DNA of 64,000 nt from Aneurinibacillus aneurinilyticus ATCC 12856 (GTDB lineage Bacteria > Bacillota > Bacilli > Aneurinibacillales > Aneurinibacillaceae). The position numbers were made by a program, and so were the translations under genes. Shown here in pieces: positions 42,235 through 52,117 of this stretch (position 1 is its first letter; each line of letters opens with the position of its first letter). The stretch lies in NCBI RefSeq assembly GCF_000466385.1, contig NZ_KE952777.1:1-64000 (forward strand), in the 5' to 3' direction. The notes beneath the pieces are model-generated. The model did not search any database, had not been told where the DNA came from, and was given only the letters and a program-made list of their open reading frames with translations.

Positions 42235-43350
42235 ATGGAAAAACAAGCGTATATGCTATTGGCTTTATCACATATTAACCGGGTAGGGCGCCGTACACTT
42301 CGTCTTGCGCGTCTGCTTGGAGAGGCGGTAGATTTCTCTTGTTGTACCCTAAGGGATATACAAAAGATGCTAGAGGTCACACCAGAGGTAGCAGAGCATA
42401 TCAAGAATAAATTTAGTTTGCAAGATGCTGCAATGCGCGCACAGAAATGGGCAGCGCAAGGAATTGATATACTTACCCAGCATCATTCCGAGTATCCTAA
42501 CCTGTTGCGAGAAATTCCTGACCCGCCTGAGATTTTATACATAACTGGTAACAAGGAGCTTTTACATCGACCTGCTATTGCAGTCATAGGTGCGCGTCGG
42601 CCTACGACCTATGGCAAAAACGTCGCCCTACAATGGGCACGTACGTTAGCAGAGCGAGATGTGATGATTGTATCTGGCATGGCACGGGGCATTGATAGTG
42701 AAGCTCACAGAGGGGCTTTAGCCGCTGATGGTGCCACAGTAGCCGTACTTGGATGTGGCGTGAATGTTGTTTATCCTTCCGAGAACCGAGTCTTGGCTGC
42801 GGAACTGAGACGCAAGGGAGCGATTTTGTCTGAGTATCCTCCGGATATGGAGCCGATGAGGGGATTTTTCCCTGAACGAAATCGCATTATTAGCGGACTT
42901 GCACGCGGCGTACTTGTTGTCGAGGCGGCCTCGCGCAGCGGCTCGCTCATTACAGCCGATTTGGCCGCTGAGCAGGGAAGGGATGTCTTCGCTGTGCCGG
43001 GCTCGATTTTTTCTCCAAGGAGCGCAGGCTGTCATTGGCTGATTCAGCAGGGAGCAAAATTAGTACAAAATACTCATGATATACTAAGCGAATATACAGG
43101 TTTAATTTCGGATACAAATGAAAATACAATCTATGCAGACAATACAACTGTTCCTTCTCTTACCTCAGAGGAGAAAAGTGTATTGTCCGTCATTGGGTGG
43201 GATGCGATGTCATATGAAGACATTTTATGTCGAACTTCGTTTTCCTCTGGCTATTTACACTATCTTTTGTTATCTTTGCAAGTAAAACAGCAAATTGCAC
43301 AATTGCCCGGACCTGCTTTTATCCGGCTGGGAAATAAGAAAGATGTTTGA
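42235..43350 (+). CDS. dprA: DNA-processing protein DprA
   Basis: A 371-residue protein that loads RecA on incoming single-stranded DNA during transformation. The N-terminal helical region is followed by the Rossmann-like DprA core: [13 protein letters not shown] (about 118-130), [42 protein letters not shown] and [19 protein letters not shown]-terminal winged-helix-like part (from about 295) is present. ATG 42235 follows GAAGGAGTGAGG. Between sucD and topA as in B. subtilis. Confidence 0.95.
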   Translation: MEKQAYMLLALSHINRVGRRTLRLARLLGEAVDFSCCTLRDIQKMLEVTPEVAEHIKNKFSLQDAAMRAQKWAAQGIDILTQHHSEYPNLLREIPDPPEILYITGNKELLHRPAIAVIGARRPTTYGKNVALQWARTLAERDVMIVSGMARGIDSEAHRGALAADGATVAVLGCGVNVVYPSENRVLAAELRRKGAILSEYPPDMEPMRGFFPERNRIISGLARGVLVVEAASRSGSLITADLAAEQGRDVFAVPGSIFSPRSAGCHWLIQQGAKLVQNTHDILSEYTGLISDTNENTIYADNTTVPSLTSEEKSVLSVIGWDAMSYEDILCRTSFSSGYLHYLLLSLQVKQQIAQLPGPAFIRLGNKKDV

Positions 43351-43415
43351 CAAACGCAAGTTTTGTAATTAATAATAGGAGGAATTCTTTTCTTTCAGAA
43401 AAGGGGGAAACATGC

Positions 43416-45497
43416 TTGGCAGATTCACTGGTAATAGTGGAGTCTCCCGCAAAGGCGAAGACAATCGGGAAATATCTCGGTAAGAAATATATTGTAAAAG
43501 CATCGATGGGCCATGTGAGGGATTTACCGAAAAGTCAAATGGGAGTCGATCCTGAAAAAGGATTTCAACCGAAATATATCACCATTCGCGGCAAAGGAGA
43601 CGTATTGAAAGAACTGCGGGATGCATCTAAGAAGGTAAAAAACATTTACCTGGCAGCGGACCCCGACCGTGAAGGCGAGGCCATTGCCTGGCATCTGGCA
43701 CATAGTTTAAACATAAACGAGGAACAAGCGTGCCGTGTCGTATTTAATGAAATTACGAAGCAAGCGGTGAAAGAGGCGTTTAAGCATCCGCGTAAAATCG
43801 ATATGGATCTGGTGAACGCTCAGCAAACACGGCGTATTCTTGACCGGCTGGTCGGTTACAATATATCGCCATTGCTCTGGAAAAAGGTAAAAAAGGGCCT
43901 GAGTGCCGGGCGCGTACAATCGGTGGCTGTAAAGCTCATTATCGATCGTGAAAAGGAAATCAACGCTTTTATTCCAGAAGAGTATTGGTCAGTAACCGCG
44001 CATTTGAAGTCCGATAAAGAAGTATTCGAAGCTAAGTTTTACGGCTACGGAAACGAAAAGGTTGAGCTGAAAACCGAATCGGAAGTACAGGAACTTCTGC
44101 ATAGGATCGAAGGCAAAGCGTATGTAATTAACGAGATTAAGAAGCGGGAGCGAAGACGAAATCCAGCTGCGCCGTTTACAACCAGTTCACTGCAACAGGA
44201 GGCAGCCCGCAAACTGAACTTCCGTGCAGCCAAAACGATGATGGTTGCACAGCAACTCTACGAAGGAATCGATATCGGTAAAGAAGGTACGGTCGGTTTG
44301 ATTACGTATATGCGTACGGATTCGACTCGTATTTCGCCGACAGCGCAGGAAGAAGCGAAAAAGTATATTGCGGAAGCGTATGGGGAAGAGTATACGCTTA
44401 GTGAACCGCGTCAGTTCAGCAAGAAGGAAGGGGCTCAGGATGCGCATGAAGCGATCCGTCCGACCCTTGTAGCCAAAGAACCTGCTTCGCTGAAGGAATA
44501 TTTGTCCAGAGATCAGATGAAGCTGTACCGCCTAATATGGGAGCGCTTCATTGCGAGCCAAATGGCTGCAGCGGTGCTTGATACGGTAACAGCAGATATT
44601 ACGGTCGGGGATGCCCTGTTCCGTGCCAACGGCTCACAAGTGAAATTTCCAGGCTTTATGAAGGTATATGTAGAGGGCACCGATGATGTTCAGAAAGAGG
44701 ATGACAAGATGCTGCCACCGCTTGAAGAGAAGCAGGAGGTAGCGCTTGCGGAAATGGATCCGAAGCAGCATTTTACCCAGCCGCCGCCACGCTATTCGGA
44801 AGCACGCTTGGTAAAAACGCTTGAAGAGCTTGGGATAGGCAGACCCAGCACATATGCGCCGACGCTTGATACGATTCAGAAGAGAGGCTATGTGGCACTG
44901 CAGGATCGTCGGTTTATTCCAACTGAGTTAGGAGAAATCGTACTTGGGTTAATGGAAGAATTCTTCCCGGAAATTCTTGACACGAAATTCACAGCCAAGA
45001 TGGAAGATGATCTGGATCATATTGAAGAAGGCAGAGCTGAATGGGTTAAGGTACTTAATGATTTCTACCAAGGTTTTTCCAAGCGCCTAGAAGTGGCGGA
45101 GAAGCATATGCAGGAAGTGGAGATTAAAGATGAAGTTTCTGATGTGACCTGCGATAAATGCGGCAGCCACATGGTATACAAAATTGGGCGCTATGGCAAG
45201 TTTCTTGCTTGCTCTGCATTCCCGGATTGTCGCAACACGATGCCTATCGTGAAAGAAATCGGCGTGAAATGCCCGAAATGTGAAACCGGGGAGATTGTGG
45301 AACGTAAGAGTAAGAAGAACCGACTTTTCTATGGGTGCAATAACTATCCGGACTGCGATTTTGTCTCATGGGATAAACCGTTGCCCCGGGCCTGTCCGAA
45401 ATGCGGCAAGATGCTTGTTGAGAAAAAAGGCAAGGGTAAGAATAAAGGTCCTGTAGTCCATTGCTCGGAATGTGACTATCAGGAAGAAACATCGTAA
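43416..45497 (+). CDS. topA: DNA topoisomerase I
   Basis: A 693-residue type IA topoisomerase relaxing negative supercoils. The TOPRIM domain has [17 protein letters not shown] at the N-terminus and [15 protein letters not shown]; the active tyrosine is in [14 protein letters not shown] (about 295). Three C-terminal zinc-ribbon repeats follow ([44 protein letters not shown]). TTG 43416 with AAAGGGGGAAAC is preferred, because [15 protein letters not shown] matches the family start; the reading frame is open to 43347, overlapping dprA by 4 nt. Confidence 0.96.
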   Translation: MADSLVIVESPAKAKTIGKYLGKKYIVKASMGHVRDLPKSQMGVDPEKGFQPKYITIRGKGDVLKELRDASKKVKNIYLAADPDREGEAIAWHLAHSLNINEEQACRVVFNEITKQAVKEAFKHPRKIDMDLVNAQQTRRILDRLVGYNISPLLWKKVKKGLSAGRVQSVAVKLIIDREKEINAFIPEEYWSVTAHLKSDKEVFEAKFYGYGNEKVELKTESEVQELLHRIEGKAYVINEIKKRERRRNPAAPFTTSSLQQEAARKLNFRAAKTMMVAQQLYEGIDIGKEGTVGLITYMRTDSTRISPTAQEEAKKYIAEAYGEEYTLSEPRQFSKKEGAQDAHEAIRPTLVAKEPASLKEYLSRDQMKLYRLIWERFIASQMAAAVLDTVTADITVGDALFRANGSQVKFPGFMKVYVEGTDDVQKEDDKMLPPLEEKQEVALAEMDPKQHFTQPPPRYSEARLVKTLEELGIGRPSTYAPTLDTIQKRGYVALQDRRFIPTELGEIVLGLMEEFFPEILDTKFTAKMEDDLDHIEEGRAEWVKVLNDFYQGFSKRLEVAEKHMQEVEIKDEVSDVTCDKCGSHMVYKIGRYGKFLACSAFPDCRNTMPIVKEIGVKCPKCETGEIVERKSKKNRLFYGCNNYPDCDFVSWDKPLPRACPKCGKMLVEKKGKGKNKGPVVHCSECDYQEETS

Positions 45498-45516
45498 GAA
45501 GGAGCTTTATGGAGCC

Positions 45517-46836
45517 ATGGAAAAAGTAAAAGTGATTGGAGCCGGTTTGGCTGGCAGTGAGGCAGCTTGGCAGATTGCCGAACAGGGCGTAGATGTTATC
45601 CTATATGAAATGCGTCCTGTACGCAATACCCCAGCCCACCATACAGATAAATTTGCGGAGCTAGTATGCAGTAATTCGCTTCGCGCCAATTCGCTGACTA
45701 ATGCGGTCGGCATCTTAAAAGAGGAAATGCGCCACCTTTCATCCGTTATTATCCGGGCTGCGGATAATTGTGCGGTTCCTGCGGGAGGGGCGCTTGCGGT
45801 AGATCGGCATGAATTTGCCGATGCGGTGACAGATAGCATTCGCAATCATCCACGCATCGAGGTGCGCAACGAAGAAATTACAGAAATTCCCGATGGGATT
45901 GTAGTGGTTGCGACCGGCCCGCTGACATCGCCGGACTTATCGAAGCAATTGCAGAAAATAACCGGACAGGAATATCTTTACTTTTATGATGCAGCTGCAC
46001 CGATTATCGAAAAAGAAACCATCGATATGGAAAAAGTATTTCTTGCTTCACGCTACGATAAGGGAGAAGCTGCGTACTTAAATTGCCCGATGAACGAAGC
46101 GGAATTCAATGCGTTTTATGAAGCGCTTATTACGGCGGAAGAAGTGCCGTTAAAAGAATTCGAGAAACAGGTCTTTTTCGAGGGCTGCATGCCTATCGAG
46201 GTTATGGCAAAGCGAGGAAAACAGACCATGCTGTTCGGCCCGATGAAGCCAGTTGGTCTAATCGATCCGCGCACAGGTAAACAACCATTTGCCGTCGTAC
46301 AGTTGCGCCAGGACAATAGTGCGGGCACGCTTTATAATATTGTAGGGTTCCAAACTCATCTCAAGTGGCCTGAACAACGCCGGGTATTCAGTATGATTCC
46401 CGGGCTTGAAAATGCGGAAATTGTACGTTATGGCGTGATTCACCGCAATACATTTATCAACTCGCCGCGCTTATTGAGACCGACATATCAATATAAGGAC
46501 CGGAGTACACTGTTCTTCGCGGGACAGATGACTGGTGTGGAAGGATATGTTGAATCAGCTGCATCAGGACTCATTGCAGGGATTAATGCAGGAAGACTTG
46601 CACGTGGTCTCGAAGCACTGGTATTTCCAGCTGAGACTGCTATGGGTAGTATGGGGCACTATATTACAACCGCTAATCCGGATAGCTTTCAGCCGATGAA
46701 CGCAAATTTTGGATTGTTCCCGCCGCTTGAGAGGAAAATTCGCAACAAAAAAGAACGGTATGAGCAATATGCTGAACGTGCATTAAACAAGATTCAGAAT
46801 TTTTCCCAGAACGTTCACAATTTAAGTTGCAGTTGA
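45517..46836 (+). CDS. trmFO: Methylenetetrahydrofolate-tRNA-(uracil54-C5)-methyltransferase TrmFO
   Basis: A 439-residue folate- and FAD-dependent enzyme making ribothymidine 54 in the T-loop of tRNA. The FAD-binding start is [38 protein letters not shown] and the C-terminal [17 protein letters not shown] and [10 protein letters not shown] are typical of TrmFO (Gid). ATG 45517 follows AGAAGGAGC. It is 19 nt after topA and upstream of xerC, the Bacillus order topA-trmFO-xerC(codV)-clpQ-clpY-codY. Confidence 0.97.
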   Translation: MEKVKVIGAGLAGSEAAWQIAEQGVDVILYEMRPVRNTPAHHTDKFAELVCSNSLRANSLTNAVGILKEEMRHLSSVIIRAADNCAVPAGGALAVDRHEFADAVTDSIRNHPRIEVRNEEITEIPDGIVVVATGPLTSPDLSKQLQKITGQEYLYFYDAAAPIIEKETIDMEKVFLASRYDKGEAAYLNCPMNEAEFNAFYEALITAEEVPLKEFEKQVFFEGCMPIEVMAKRGKQTMLFGPMKPVGLIDPRTGKQPFAVVQLRQDNSAGTLYNIVGFQTHLKWPEQRRVFSMIPGLENAEIVRYGVIHRNTFINSPRLLRPTYQYKDRSTLFFAGQMTGVEGYVESAASGLIAGINAGRLARGLEALVFPAETAMGSMGHYITTANPDSFQPMNANFGLFPPLERKIRNKKERYEQYAERALNKIQNFSQNVHNLSCS

Positions 46837-46846
46837 CATTTAGGGT

Positions 46847-46942
46847 ATGATATACTAACGACGGTTAAAAGCTGGGGTTACCTTGTTAGGAAACTTTTTG
46901 CTGGAAGAATTGCGAACGGGATGCGGTGTTGCCGCGTCCCGT
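46847..46942 (+). promoter_or_regulatory. xerC promoter region and leader hairpin
   Basis: The extended -10 TGATATACT (46848-46856) lies just after the trmFO stop; TTGACA at 46833-46838 is too close (12 nt) to be its -35. The block TATGATATACTAACGACG is shared with the rsmD promoter. A strong 11 bp stem ACGGGATGCGG / CCGCGTCCCGT (46916-46942, one wobble, 5 nt loop) lies in the leader, without a T run. Confidence 0.55.
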
Positions 46943-46973
46943 ATGCGTTGGTACTCGGTTAGGAGGTACACGG

Positions 46974-47876
46974 ATGGAAGGTCTGCATCCTGATGCGTTG
47001 CTTCTGCTGTTTAAGCAGTACCTGCAGATTGAGAAGAATGCTTCCCCTCTGACGGTCACAAACTATGAGAAGGACATCCGGGCTTTTACAGCGTTTATGA
47101 AGCAGCATGGCGTAACGGAATATGCTGCTGTTTCTTATGTCCATGTACGCAGCTATCTTACGGAACTTCATGAAAGAGACTATGCACGGCGTTCCATTGC
47201 ACGCAAGCTATCAAGTTTGCGAAGCTTTTACCGTTTTATGGTACGGGAGGAGATGCTTGAGCACAATCCTTTTACTATGGCATCGACACCGAAGCTTGCG
47301 AAGAAACTCCCGGGATTTTTATTCCCGAAAGAAGTCGAGTCGCTGCTTGCCTTACCGGATACGACCCGCCCGCTCGGTTGCAGGGACCGAGCGATTCTGG
47401 AGATGTTATATGCAAGCGGCATGCGGGTATCGGAGCTTATCGGACTTACCATACGTTCGGTAGACGTGTCGGCCGGCACCGCATTAGTATTCGGAAAAGG
47501 TGCAAAAGAAAGATACGTTCCGCTTGGGGAGCACGCTCTGTGTGCGTATGAGCATTACATGCGGGAGGGACGTTCGCTTCTGTGCAAACATAATAAAAAT
47601 GATGCTTTATTCGTGAATGTTCGAGGAGAGCCGCTGACGGATCGTAGCGTCCGCCGCATCATAAACAAGTATGTAGAGCAGGCGAGCGAACTGCTGAAAG
47701 TAAGCCCGCATACTTTCCGCCATACGTTTGCCACCCATTTAATCGAGAATGGAGCCGATTTGCGGAGCGTACAGGAAATGCTGGGGCACGCCAGCATTTC
47801 ATCAACCCAAATCTACACTCATGTGACGAGAGAGAGAATGCGGCTTGTGTACAACCAAGCTCATCCACGGGCGTAA
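46974..47876 (+). CDS. xerC: Site-specific tyrosine recombinase XerC (CodV)
   Basis: A 300-residue recombinase resolving chromosome dimers at dif with XerD. The N-terminal SAM-like domain has LFKQYLQIEKNASPLTVTNY; the catalytic part has YASGMRVSELIGL (first Arg), the active-site Lys region, HTFRHTFATHLI (His-x-x-Arg), LGHASISSTQIYTHV (His and nucleophile Tyr). ATG 46974 with TTAGGAGG is preferred over the in-frame start at 46926. It leads the xerC-hslV-hslU-codY operon; a tyrosine recombinase of this family here is housekeeping, not a mobile-element integrase. Confidence 0.96.
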   Translation: MEGLHPDALLLLFKQYLQIEKNASPLTVTNYEKDIRAFTAFMKQHGVTEYAAVSYVHVRSYLTELHERDYARRSIARKLSSLRSFYRFMVREEMLEHNPFTMASTPKLAKKLPGFLFPKEVESLLALPDTTRPLGCRDRAILEMLYASGMRVSELIGLTIRSVDVSAGTALVFGKGAKERYVPLGEHALCAYEHYMREGRSLLCKHNKNDALFVNVRGEPLTDRSVRRIINKYVEQASELLKVSPHTFRHTFATHLIENGADLRSVQEMLGHASISSTQIYTHVTRERMRLVYNQAHPRA

Positions 47877-47899
47877 AATAATATAATGGAGGGAACTCG

Positions 47900-48448
47900 A
47901 TGGAGATGACCTTTCACGCCACTACGATTTTTGCTGTCCGTCATGACGGAAATGCGGCGATGGCCGGTGACGGTCAGGTTACATTAGGCAATACAGTAGT
48001 GATGAAGCAGACAGCTAAAAAAGTACGTCGGCTATATCATGGAAAAGTCGTGGCTGGATTTGCCGGTTCTGTAGCCGATGCGATTACGCTGTTTGAGAAG
48101 TTTGAAGCCAAGCTTGAAGAGTACCATGGTAACCTGCAGCGCGCGGCTGTGGAATTAGCGAAAGACTGGCGGTTGGATAAAGTGCTGCGCAAACTGGAAG
48201 CACTCATGATTGTCATGGATAAAGAGCACATGCTTCTCATCTCGGGAACGGGAGAGATTATCGAGCCGGATGATGGCATTCTTGCTATCGGATCGGGCGG
48301 CAACTATGCACTTGCAGCAGGTCGTGCCCTTAAACAGCATGCTTCCAACCTGACAGCACGGGAAATCGCCACTGCAGCCCTAACGGCGGCCGCTGATATT
48401 TGCGTTTATACGAACCACAACCTGGTTGTCGAAGAAATCAATGAATGA
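47900..48448 (+). CDS. hslV: ATP-dependent protease subunit HslV (ClpQ)
   Basis: A proteasome-like peptidase of about 180 residues working with Hsl[23 protein letters not shown] and the central GFAGSVADA and [19 protein letters not shown] are typical. There are two in-frame ATGs: 47900, with GGAGGG 6 nt upstream, gives MEMTFHATT; 47906 gives MTFHATT, which places Thr2 where B. subtilis ClpQ has its N-terminal nucleophile Ser2. The second would fit better mechanistically, the first fits the ribosome binding site. Upstream of hslU by 15 nt. Confidence 0.95.
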   Translation: MEMTFHATTIFAVRHDGNAAMAGDGQVTLGNTVVMKQTAKKVRRLYHGKVVAGFAGSVADAITLFEKFEAKLEEYHGNLQRAAVELAKDWRLDKVLRKLEALMIVMDKEHMLLISGTGEIIEPDDGILAIGSGGNYALAAGRALKQHASNLTAREIATAALTAAADICVYTNHNLVVEEINE

Positions 48449-48463
48449 CGAGGAGGCTATGCC

Positions 48464-49861
48464 TTGAAAAATCCTGAACGTTTAACACCCAAACAAATTG
48501 TTGAACAACTGGATTACTTTATCGTCGGACAGAAGCAGGCGAAGCGTTCTGTCGCAATCGCCCTGCGTAACCGGTATCGCCGCAGTTTGCTTCCGGACGA
48601 GATTCGCGATGAGATCGTACCGAAGAACATTCTAATGATCGGACCGACAGGAGTTGGGAAGACGGAAATTGCCAGACGATTGGCTAAGTTGACTGGGGCT
48701 CCTTTTATTAAGGTGGAAGCTACGAAATTCACCGAAGTTGGTTATGTCGGTCGCGATGTAGAATCAATGGTTCGAGATCTGGTAGAAACGGCAATCCGTA
48801 TTGTGAAAGCAGAAAAAACGGAGCAGGTAAAGGATAAAGCGGAAACGATGGCGAATGAGCGCATTGTGCATGTTCTCGTTCCCGGTAAGCAAGGTGGCAA
48901 GGCGTATAAAAATCCGCTTGAGATGTTGTTTGGCAATCAGAACACGTATCAGTCTTCGACTGATGACACGGAAGATCTTTCGTTGTCACAGCAGCGGCGC
49001 CAGATAGCGCATCAGCTCGCTATGGGGCAATTAGAAGATACTGTGATTGAAATTGAGGTTGAAGATGCTGCCCCACCAATGTTTGACATGTTTTCAGGTT
49101 CAGGTATGGATCAAATGGGTATTAATATGCAAGAGATGCTGGGGAATTTCTTGCCGAAAAAAATGAAAAAACGAAAGCTGCCGATTCGGGAAGCGCGCAA
49201 GGTGCTAACGATGCAGGAGGCCCAAAAGCTGATTGATATGGACGAAGTTATTCAGGAGTCCATAGAACGGGCCGAGCAGAGCGGGATTATTTTCATTGAT
49301 GAAATTGATAAGATTGCCGGTAAAGAATCGAATTCCGCCCAAGTATCGCGTGAGGGAGTGCAGCGGGATATTTTGCCGATTGTAGAAGGCTCTACGATTA
49401 TGACTAAATATGGTCCCGTAAAAACCGACTATGTGCTGTTTGTTGCGGCCGGTGCCTTCCATATGGCGAAGCCGTCCGATTTAATTCCAGAGCTGCAGGG
49501 ACGTTTTCCGATTCGCGTGGAGCTTGATAGCTTACGTATAGAAGATTTCGTCCAAATTTTAACCGAACCGAAAAACGCTTTGATCAAACAATATATTTCT
49601 TTATTGGAGACAGAAGGAATAAAAGTTGAATTTTCTGACGATGCTATTAAAGAGATTGCTAAACTTGCAGCCGAGGTGAATCAGAACACGGATAATATCG
49701 GTGCCAGGAGATTACATACCATTTTGGAGAAATTGCTTGAAGACCTGTCATTTGAAGCTTCCGATGTGACACTGGAAAAAATCGTTATCACCCCGGAATA
49801 TGTAAGGGATAAATTGAAAGGCATCGTAGAAGATCGAGATTTGAGTCGTTATATTTTGTAA
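48464..49861 (+). CDS. hslU: ATP-dependent protease ATPase subunit HslU (ClpY)
   Basis: A 465-residue AAA+ unfoldase of the HslUV protease. It starts [21 protein letters not shown] (I-domain region follows). Walker A is [16 protein letters not shown] (about 62-77), Walker [14 protein letters not shown] (about 273-285), and the C-terminal sensor 2 region [17 protein letters not shown]. The C-terminus RYIL inserts into HslV in the family. TTG 48464 follows GAGGAGG. Between hslV and codY. Confidence 0.97.
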   Translation: MKNPERLTPKQIVEQLDYFIVGQKQAKRSVAIALRNRYRRSLLPDEIRDEIVPKNILMIGPTGVGKTEIARRLAKLTGAPFIKVEATKFTEVGYVGRDVESMVRDLVETAIRIVKAEKTEQVKDKAETMANERIVHVLVPGKQGGKAYKNPLEMLFGNQNTYQSSTDDTEDLSLSQQRRQIAHQLAMGQLEDTVIEIEVEDAAPPMFDMFSGSGMDQMGINMQEMLGNFLPKKMKKRKLPIREARKVLTMQEAQKLIDMDEVIQESIERAEQSGIIFIDEIDKIAGKESNSAQVSREGVQRDILPIVEGSTIMTKYGPVKTDYVLFVAAGAFHMAKPSDLIPELQGRFPIRVELDSLRIEDFVQILTEPKNALIKQYISLLETEGIKVEFSDDAIKEIAKLAAEVNQNTDNIGARRLHTILEKLLEDLSFEASDVTLEKIVITPEYVRDKLKGIVEDRDLSRYIL

Positions 49862-49884
49862 ACTTTGAAGGAGGAATTACAACA

Positions 49885-50664
49885 ATGGATTTACTAACAA
49901 AAATTCGCCGTATTAACCGTATGCTGCAGAAGACGGCGGGACATCCGGTAAACTTTATGGAAATGGCAGAAGTATTAAGTGAGATTATCGAGGCTAACAT
50001 TTTCGTGTTGAGCCGCAAAGGAAAGATTCTTGGCTATGCGAATGCACAGGAAGTAGATAATGAGCGCATTCGCAAAATGCTTGATGAACGTCGCTTCCCG
50101 GGGGATTATAGCACGCAATTGCTCCGTCTGGATGAAACGTCGGCGAACCTGGATATCGAAAGTCCATATACGGCGTTCCCGGTAGAGATGAAAGATTTAT
50201 TCAAGAAAGGTCTAACGACGATTGTTCCGGTTGTCGGAGGCGGAGACCGTCTAGGTACACTTGTTCTGGCCCGTGTAAACGAAACGTTTACAGATGATGA
50301 TTTGGTGCTGGCTGAAGTGGGTGCAACGGTAGTAGGTATGGAGATTCTGCGTGAGCGTGCAGAAGAGATTGAGCAAGAGGCACGCAGCAAGGCGGTCGTG
50401 CAGATGGCGATTGGTTCATTATCTTATAGTGAATTAGAAGCTGTAGAACATATTTTCGAAGAGTTGGATGCAAAAGAAGGTCTACTGGTTGCAAGTAAAA
50501 TTGCTGACCGCGTAGGCATTACGCGCTCGGTTATTGTAAATGCGCTCCGTAAACTGGAAAGCGCCGGTGTCATCGAATCACGCTCGCTCGGTATGAAAGG
50601 AACGTACATTAAAATCCTGAATGAAAAACTATTACCGGAACTGGAAAAGCTGAAGACTTCGTAG
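49885..50664 (+). CDS. codY: GTP- and branched-chain amino acid-sensing regulator CodY
   Basis: A 259-residue global repressor of stationary-phase, nutrient and motility genes. The N-terminal GAF domain (about 1-155) senses Ile, Leu and Val; the C-terminal winged helix includes [21 protein letters not shown] (about 203-223) and [19 protein letters not shown] 49885 with GAAGGAGG. It ends the xerC-hslV-hslU-codY operon and precedes fla/che, which CodY represses in B. subtilis; I did not find a clear CodY box in front of flgB. Confidence 0.98.
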   Translation: MDLLTKIRRINRMLQKTAGHPVNFMEMAEVLSEIIEANIFVLSRKGKILGYANAQEVDNERIRKMLDERRFPGDYSTQLLRLDETSANLDIESPYTAFPVEMKDLFKKGLTTIVPVVGGGDRLGTLVLARVNETFTDDDLVLAEVGATVVGMEILRERAEEIEQEARSKAVVQMAIGSLSYSELEAVEHIFEELDAKEGLLVASKIADRVGITRSVIVNALRKLESAGVIESRSLGMKGTYIKILNEKLLPELEKLKTS

Positions 50665-50729
50665 TTGAATATTCATAGCTTTCTAATGAAAATATTTTGT
50701 TCGTAGTAAAATCCTATTTTATGTCAGGT

Positions 50730-50766
50730 AACAAAGCCCTATCTTTAAGATAGGGCTTTGTTCGTT
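50730..50766 (+). terminator. codY terminator
   Basis: AACAAAGCCCTATC, a 5 nt loop, GATAGGGCTTTGTT. A long, near-perfect stem with a modest T tract. Downstream, 50767-50899 should carry the fla/che promoter; I see an inverted repeat ACAATC..GATTGT (about 50771-50795) but no clear -35/-10 pair. Confidence 0.88.
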
Positions 50767-50899
50767 TAATACAATCTGCTAATATAAAGATTGTTGTACG
50801 AATTACACATAATTTGTCGAATTGGCAGGATTTGATTTTCCTGATATGGAACATTATAGTTCAAACCATTTCATACATAGGATGAAAGGGGGAAGAAAT

Positions 50900-51307
50900 A
50901 TGCTTTCAACACCAACCATGTCAATTTTTGAAAAGGCGCTTGATGCTGCTACGTTGCGTCATCAGGCCATTAGTAATAACATTGCGAATGTGAATACCCC
51001 TCATTATAGGACCCAGTCTGTTGCGTTCGAAGATGAGCTTCAGAAAGCGATGGCTAAAGGTTCTACCGCATTTACCGCTTATAGGACAAACGAGAAGCAT
51101 ATATCTTTTGGCATGCCATCTCTTCAGAGTGTTGGGCCAAAGTTGCGGATTGATGAGGCTGTAGGACCTATGCAAAATGCCGCGAATAATGTCGACTTGG
51201 ACTTTGAGATGACGAACCTGGCAAGAAACCAACTGTGGTATAACGCACTTGTACAGCAAGCGAGTGGTCAATACAACAAGCTGCGGACCGTAATAGGAGG
51301 GAAGTAA
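50900..51307 (+). CDS. flgB: Flagellar basal-body rod protein FlgB
   Basis: A 135-residue proximal rod protein. The N-terminal amphipathic motif RHQAISNNIANVNTPHYR (about 21-38) and the C-terminal heptad-like FEMTNLARNQLWYNALVQ match rod proteins. ATG 50900 with AAAGGGGGAAG is chosen over the in-frame start at 50822. It is the first gene of the fla/che operon, directly downstream of codY as in B. subtilis. Confidence 0.96.
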   Translation: MLSTPTMSIFEKALDAATLRHQAISNNIANVNTPHYRTQSVAFEDELQKAMAKGSTAFTAYRTNEKHISFGMPSLQSVGPKLRIDEAVGPMQNAANNVDLDFEMTNLARNQLWYNALVQQASGQYNKLRTVIGGK

Positions 51308-51309
51308 CG

Positions 51310-51771
51310 ATGGCATTGTTTGGAAGCTTTGATAGTAGCGCATCTGCATTGACGGCCAACCGGTTACGGCTGGATGTTATTTCAAGCAATATCTCCAATG
51401 CGAATACGACGCGTGGCGAGTATGTGAACGGCAGATGGCAGCCTTATAAACGAAAAGTAGCAATCATTGAACCAAAGAAAGAGACTTTGAGCTTTCAGAA
51501 TTTCCTTCAGACGGCCGCCAACAAAACGGGCCGAACGGTTACAAATGGCGTGCGTGTTACACGGATTATGGAAGATCGGACGGAGCCAAAAAGGATGTAT
51601 GATCCAACGCATCCAGATGCAGATGCACGAGGATATGTCGCATTTCCGAACGTCGATATACTGAAAGAAATGGTGGATTTGATGTCAACAATCAGGGCAT
51701 ACGAATCGAATGTAACGGCAATTAATGCAGCGAAGGCGATGGCTACGAAAGCCTTAGAGATCGGTAAGTAA
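51310..51771 (+). CDS. flgC: Flagellar basal-body rod protein FlgC
   Basis: A 153-residue rod protein. SALTANRLRLDVISSNISNANT near the N-terminus is the rod/hook signature, and NVDILKEMVDLMSTIRAYESNVTAINAAKAM is the typical C-terminal helix. It starts 2 nt after flgB with GGAGGGAAG and polymerises with FlgB and FliE above the MS ring. Confidence 0.97.
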   Translation: MALFGSFDSSASALTANRLRLDVISSNISNANTTRGEYVNGRWQPYKRKVAIIEPKKETLSFQNFLQTAANKTGRTVTNGVRVTRIMEDRTEPKRMYDPTHPDADARGYVAFPNVDILKEMVDLMSTIRAYESNVTAINAAKAMATKALEIGK

Positions 51772-51782
51772 GGGGCGAGAAT

Positions 51783-52088
51783 ATGATAGAAAAAATCGGG
51801 ATGGGTCTTCCGGTAGAAGTTGTACAGGGAGATGGGAAACAGGTTGCCCCAACACCTTATGAAGCGACCACCGCTTTTTCGGCCTATTTGAAGAATGCGA
51901 TTCAGGATGTAAACGGGCTGCAAAAGGCGAGTGACACGCTGAACCAGGGTTTGGCTGCGGGACAAGTTCAAGATATACATCAAGTAGTGATTGCCTCGCA
52001 GAAGGCGGGCATAGCAATTGATATGGCTATGCAGGTGCGCAATAAGGCTGTAGAGGCATATCAAGAAATTATGCGAATGCAAATCTAG
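51783..52088 (+). CDS. fliE: Flagellar hook-basal body protein FliE
   Basis: A 101-residue protein linking the MS ring and rod. The C-terminal part AGQVQDIHQVVIASQKAGIAIDMAMQVRNKAVEAYQEIMRMQI is typical. The N-terminus is variable. ATG 51783, 11 nt after flgC, with a weak GGGGCGAGA site. Confidence 0.94.
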   Translation: MIEKIGMGLPVEVVQGDGKQVAPTPYEATTAFSAYLKNAIQDVNGLQKASDTLNQGLAAGQVQDIHQVVIASQKAGIAIDMAMQVRNKAVEAYQEIMRMQI

Positions 52089-52117
52089 TAATTTAAAGGC
52101 AATTGGCGGGGTGGAGG

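Noticed and set aside
46833-46838. TTGACA as -35 of the xerC promoter
   Set aside because: Only 12 nt from TATACT; the extended -10 is a better explanation, so the hexamer (overlapping the trmFO stop) is probably chance.
46974-47876. XerC as phage or island integrase
   Set aside because: Context trmFO-xerC-hslV-hslU-codY is the housekeeping order, and no attachment-site duplication or cargo was seen.
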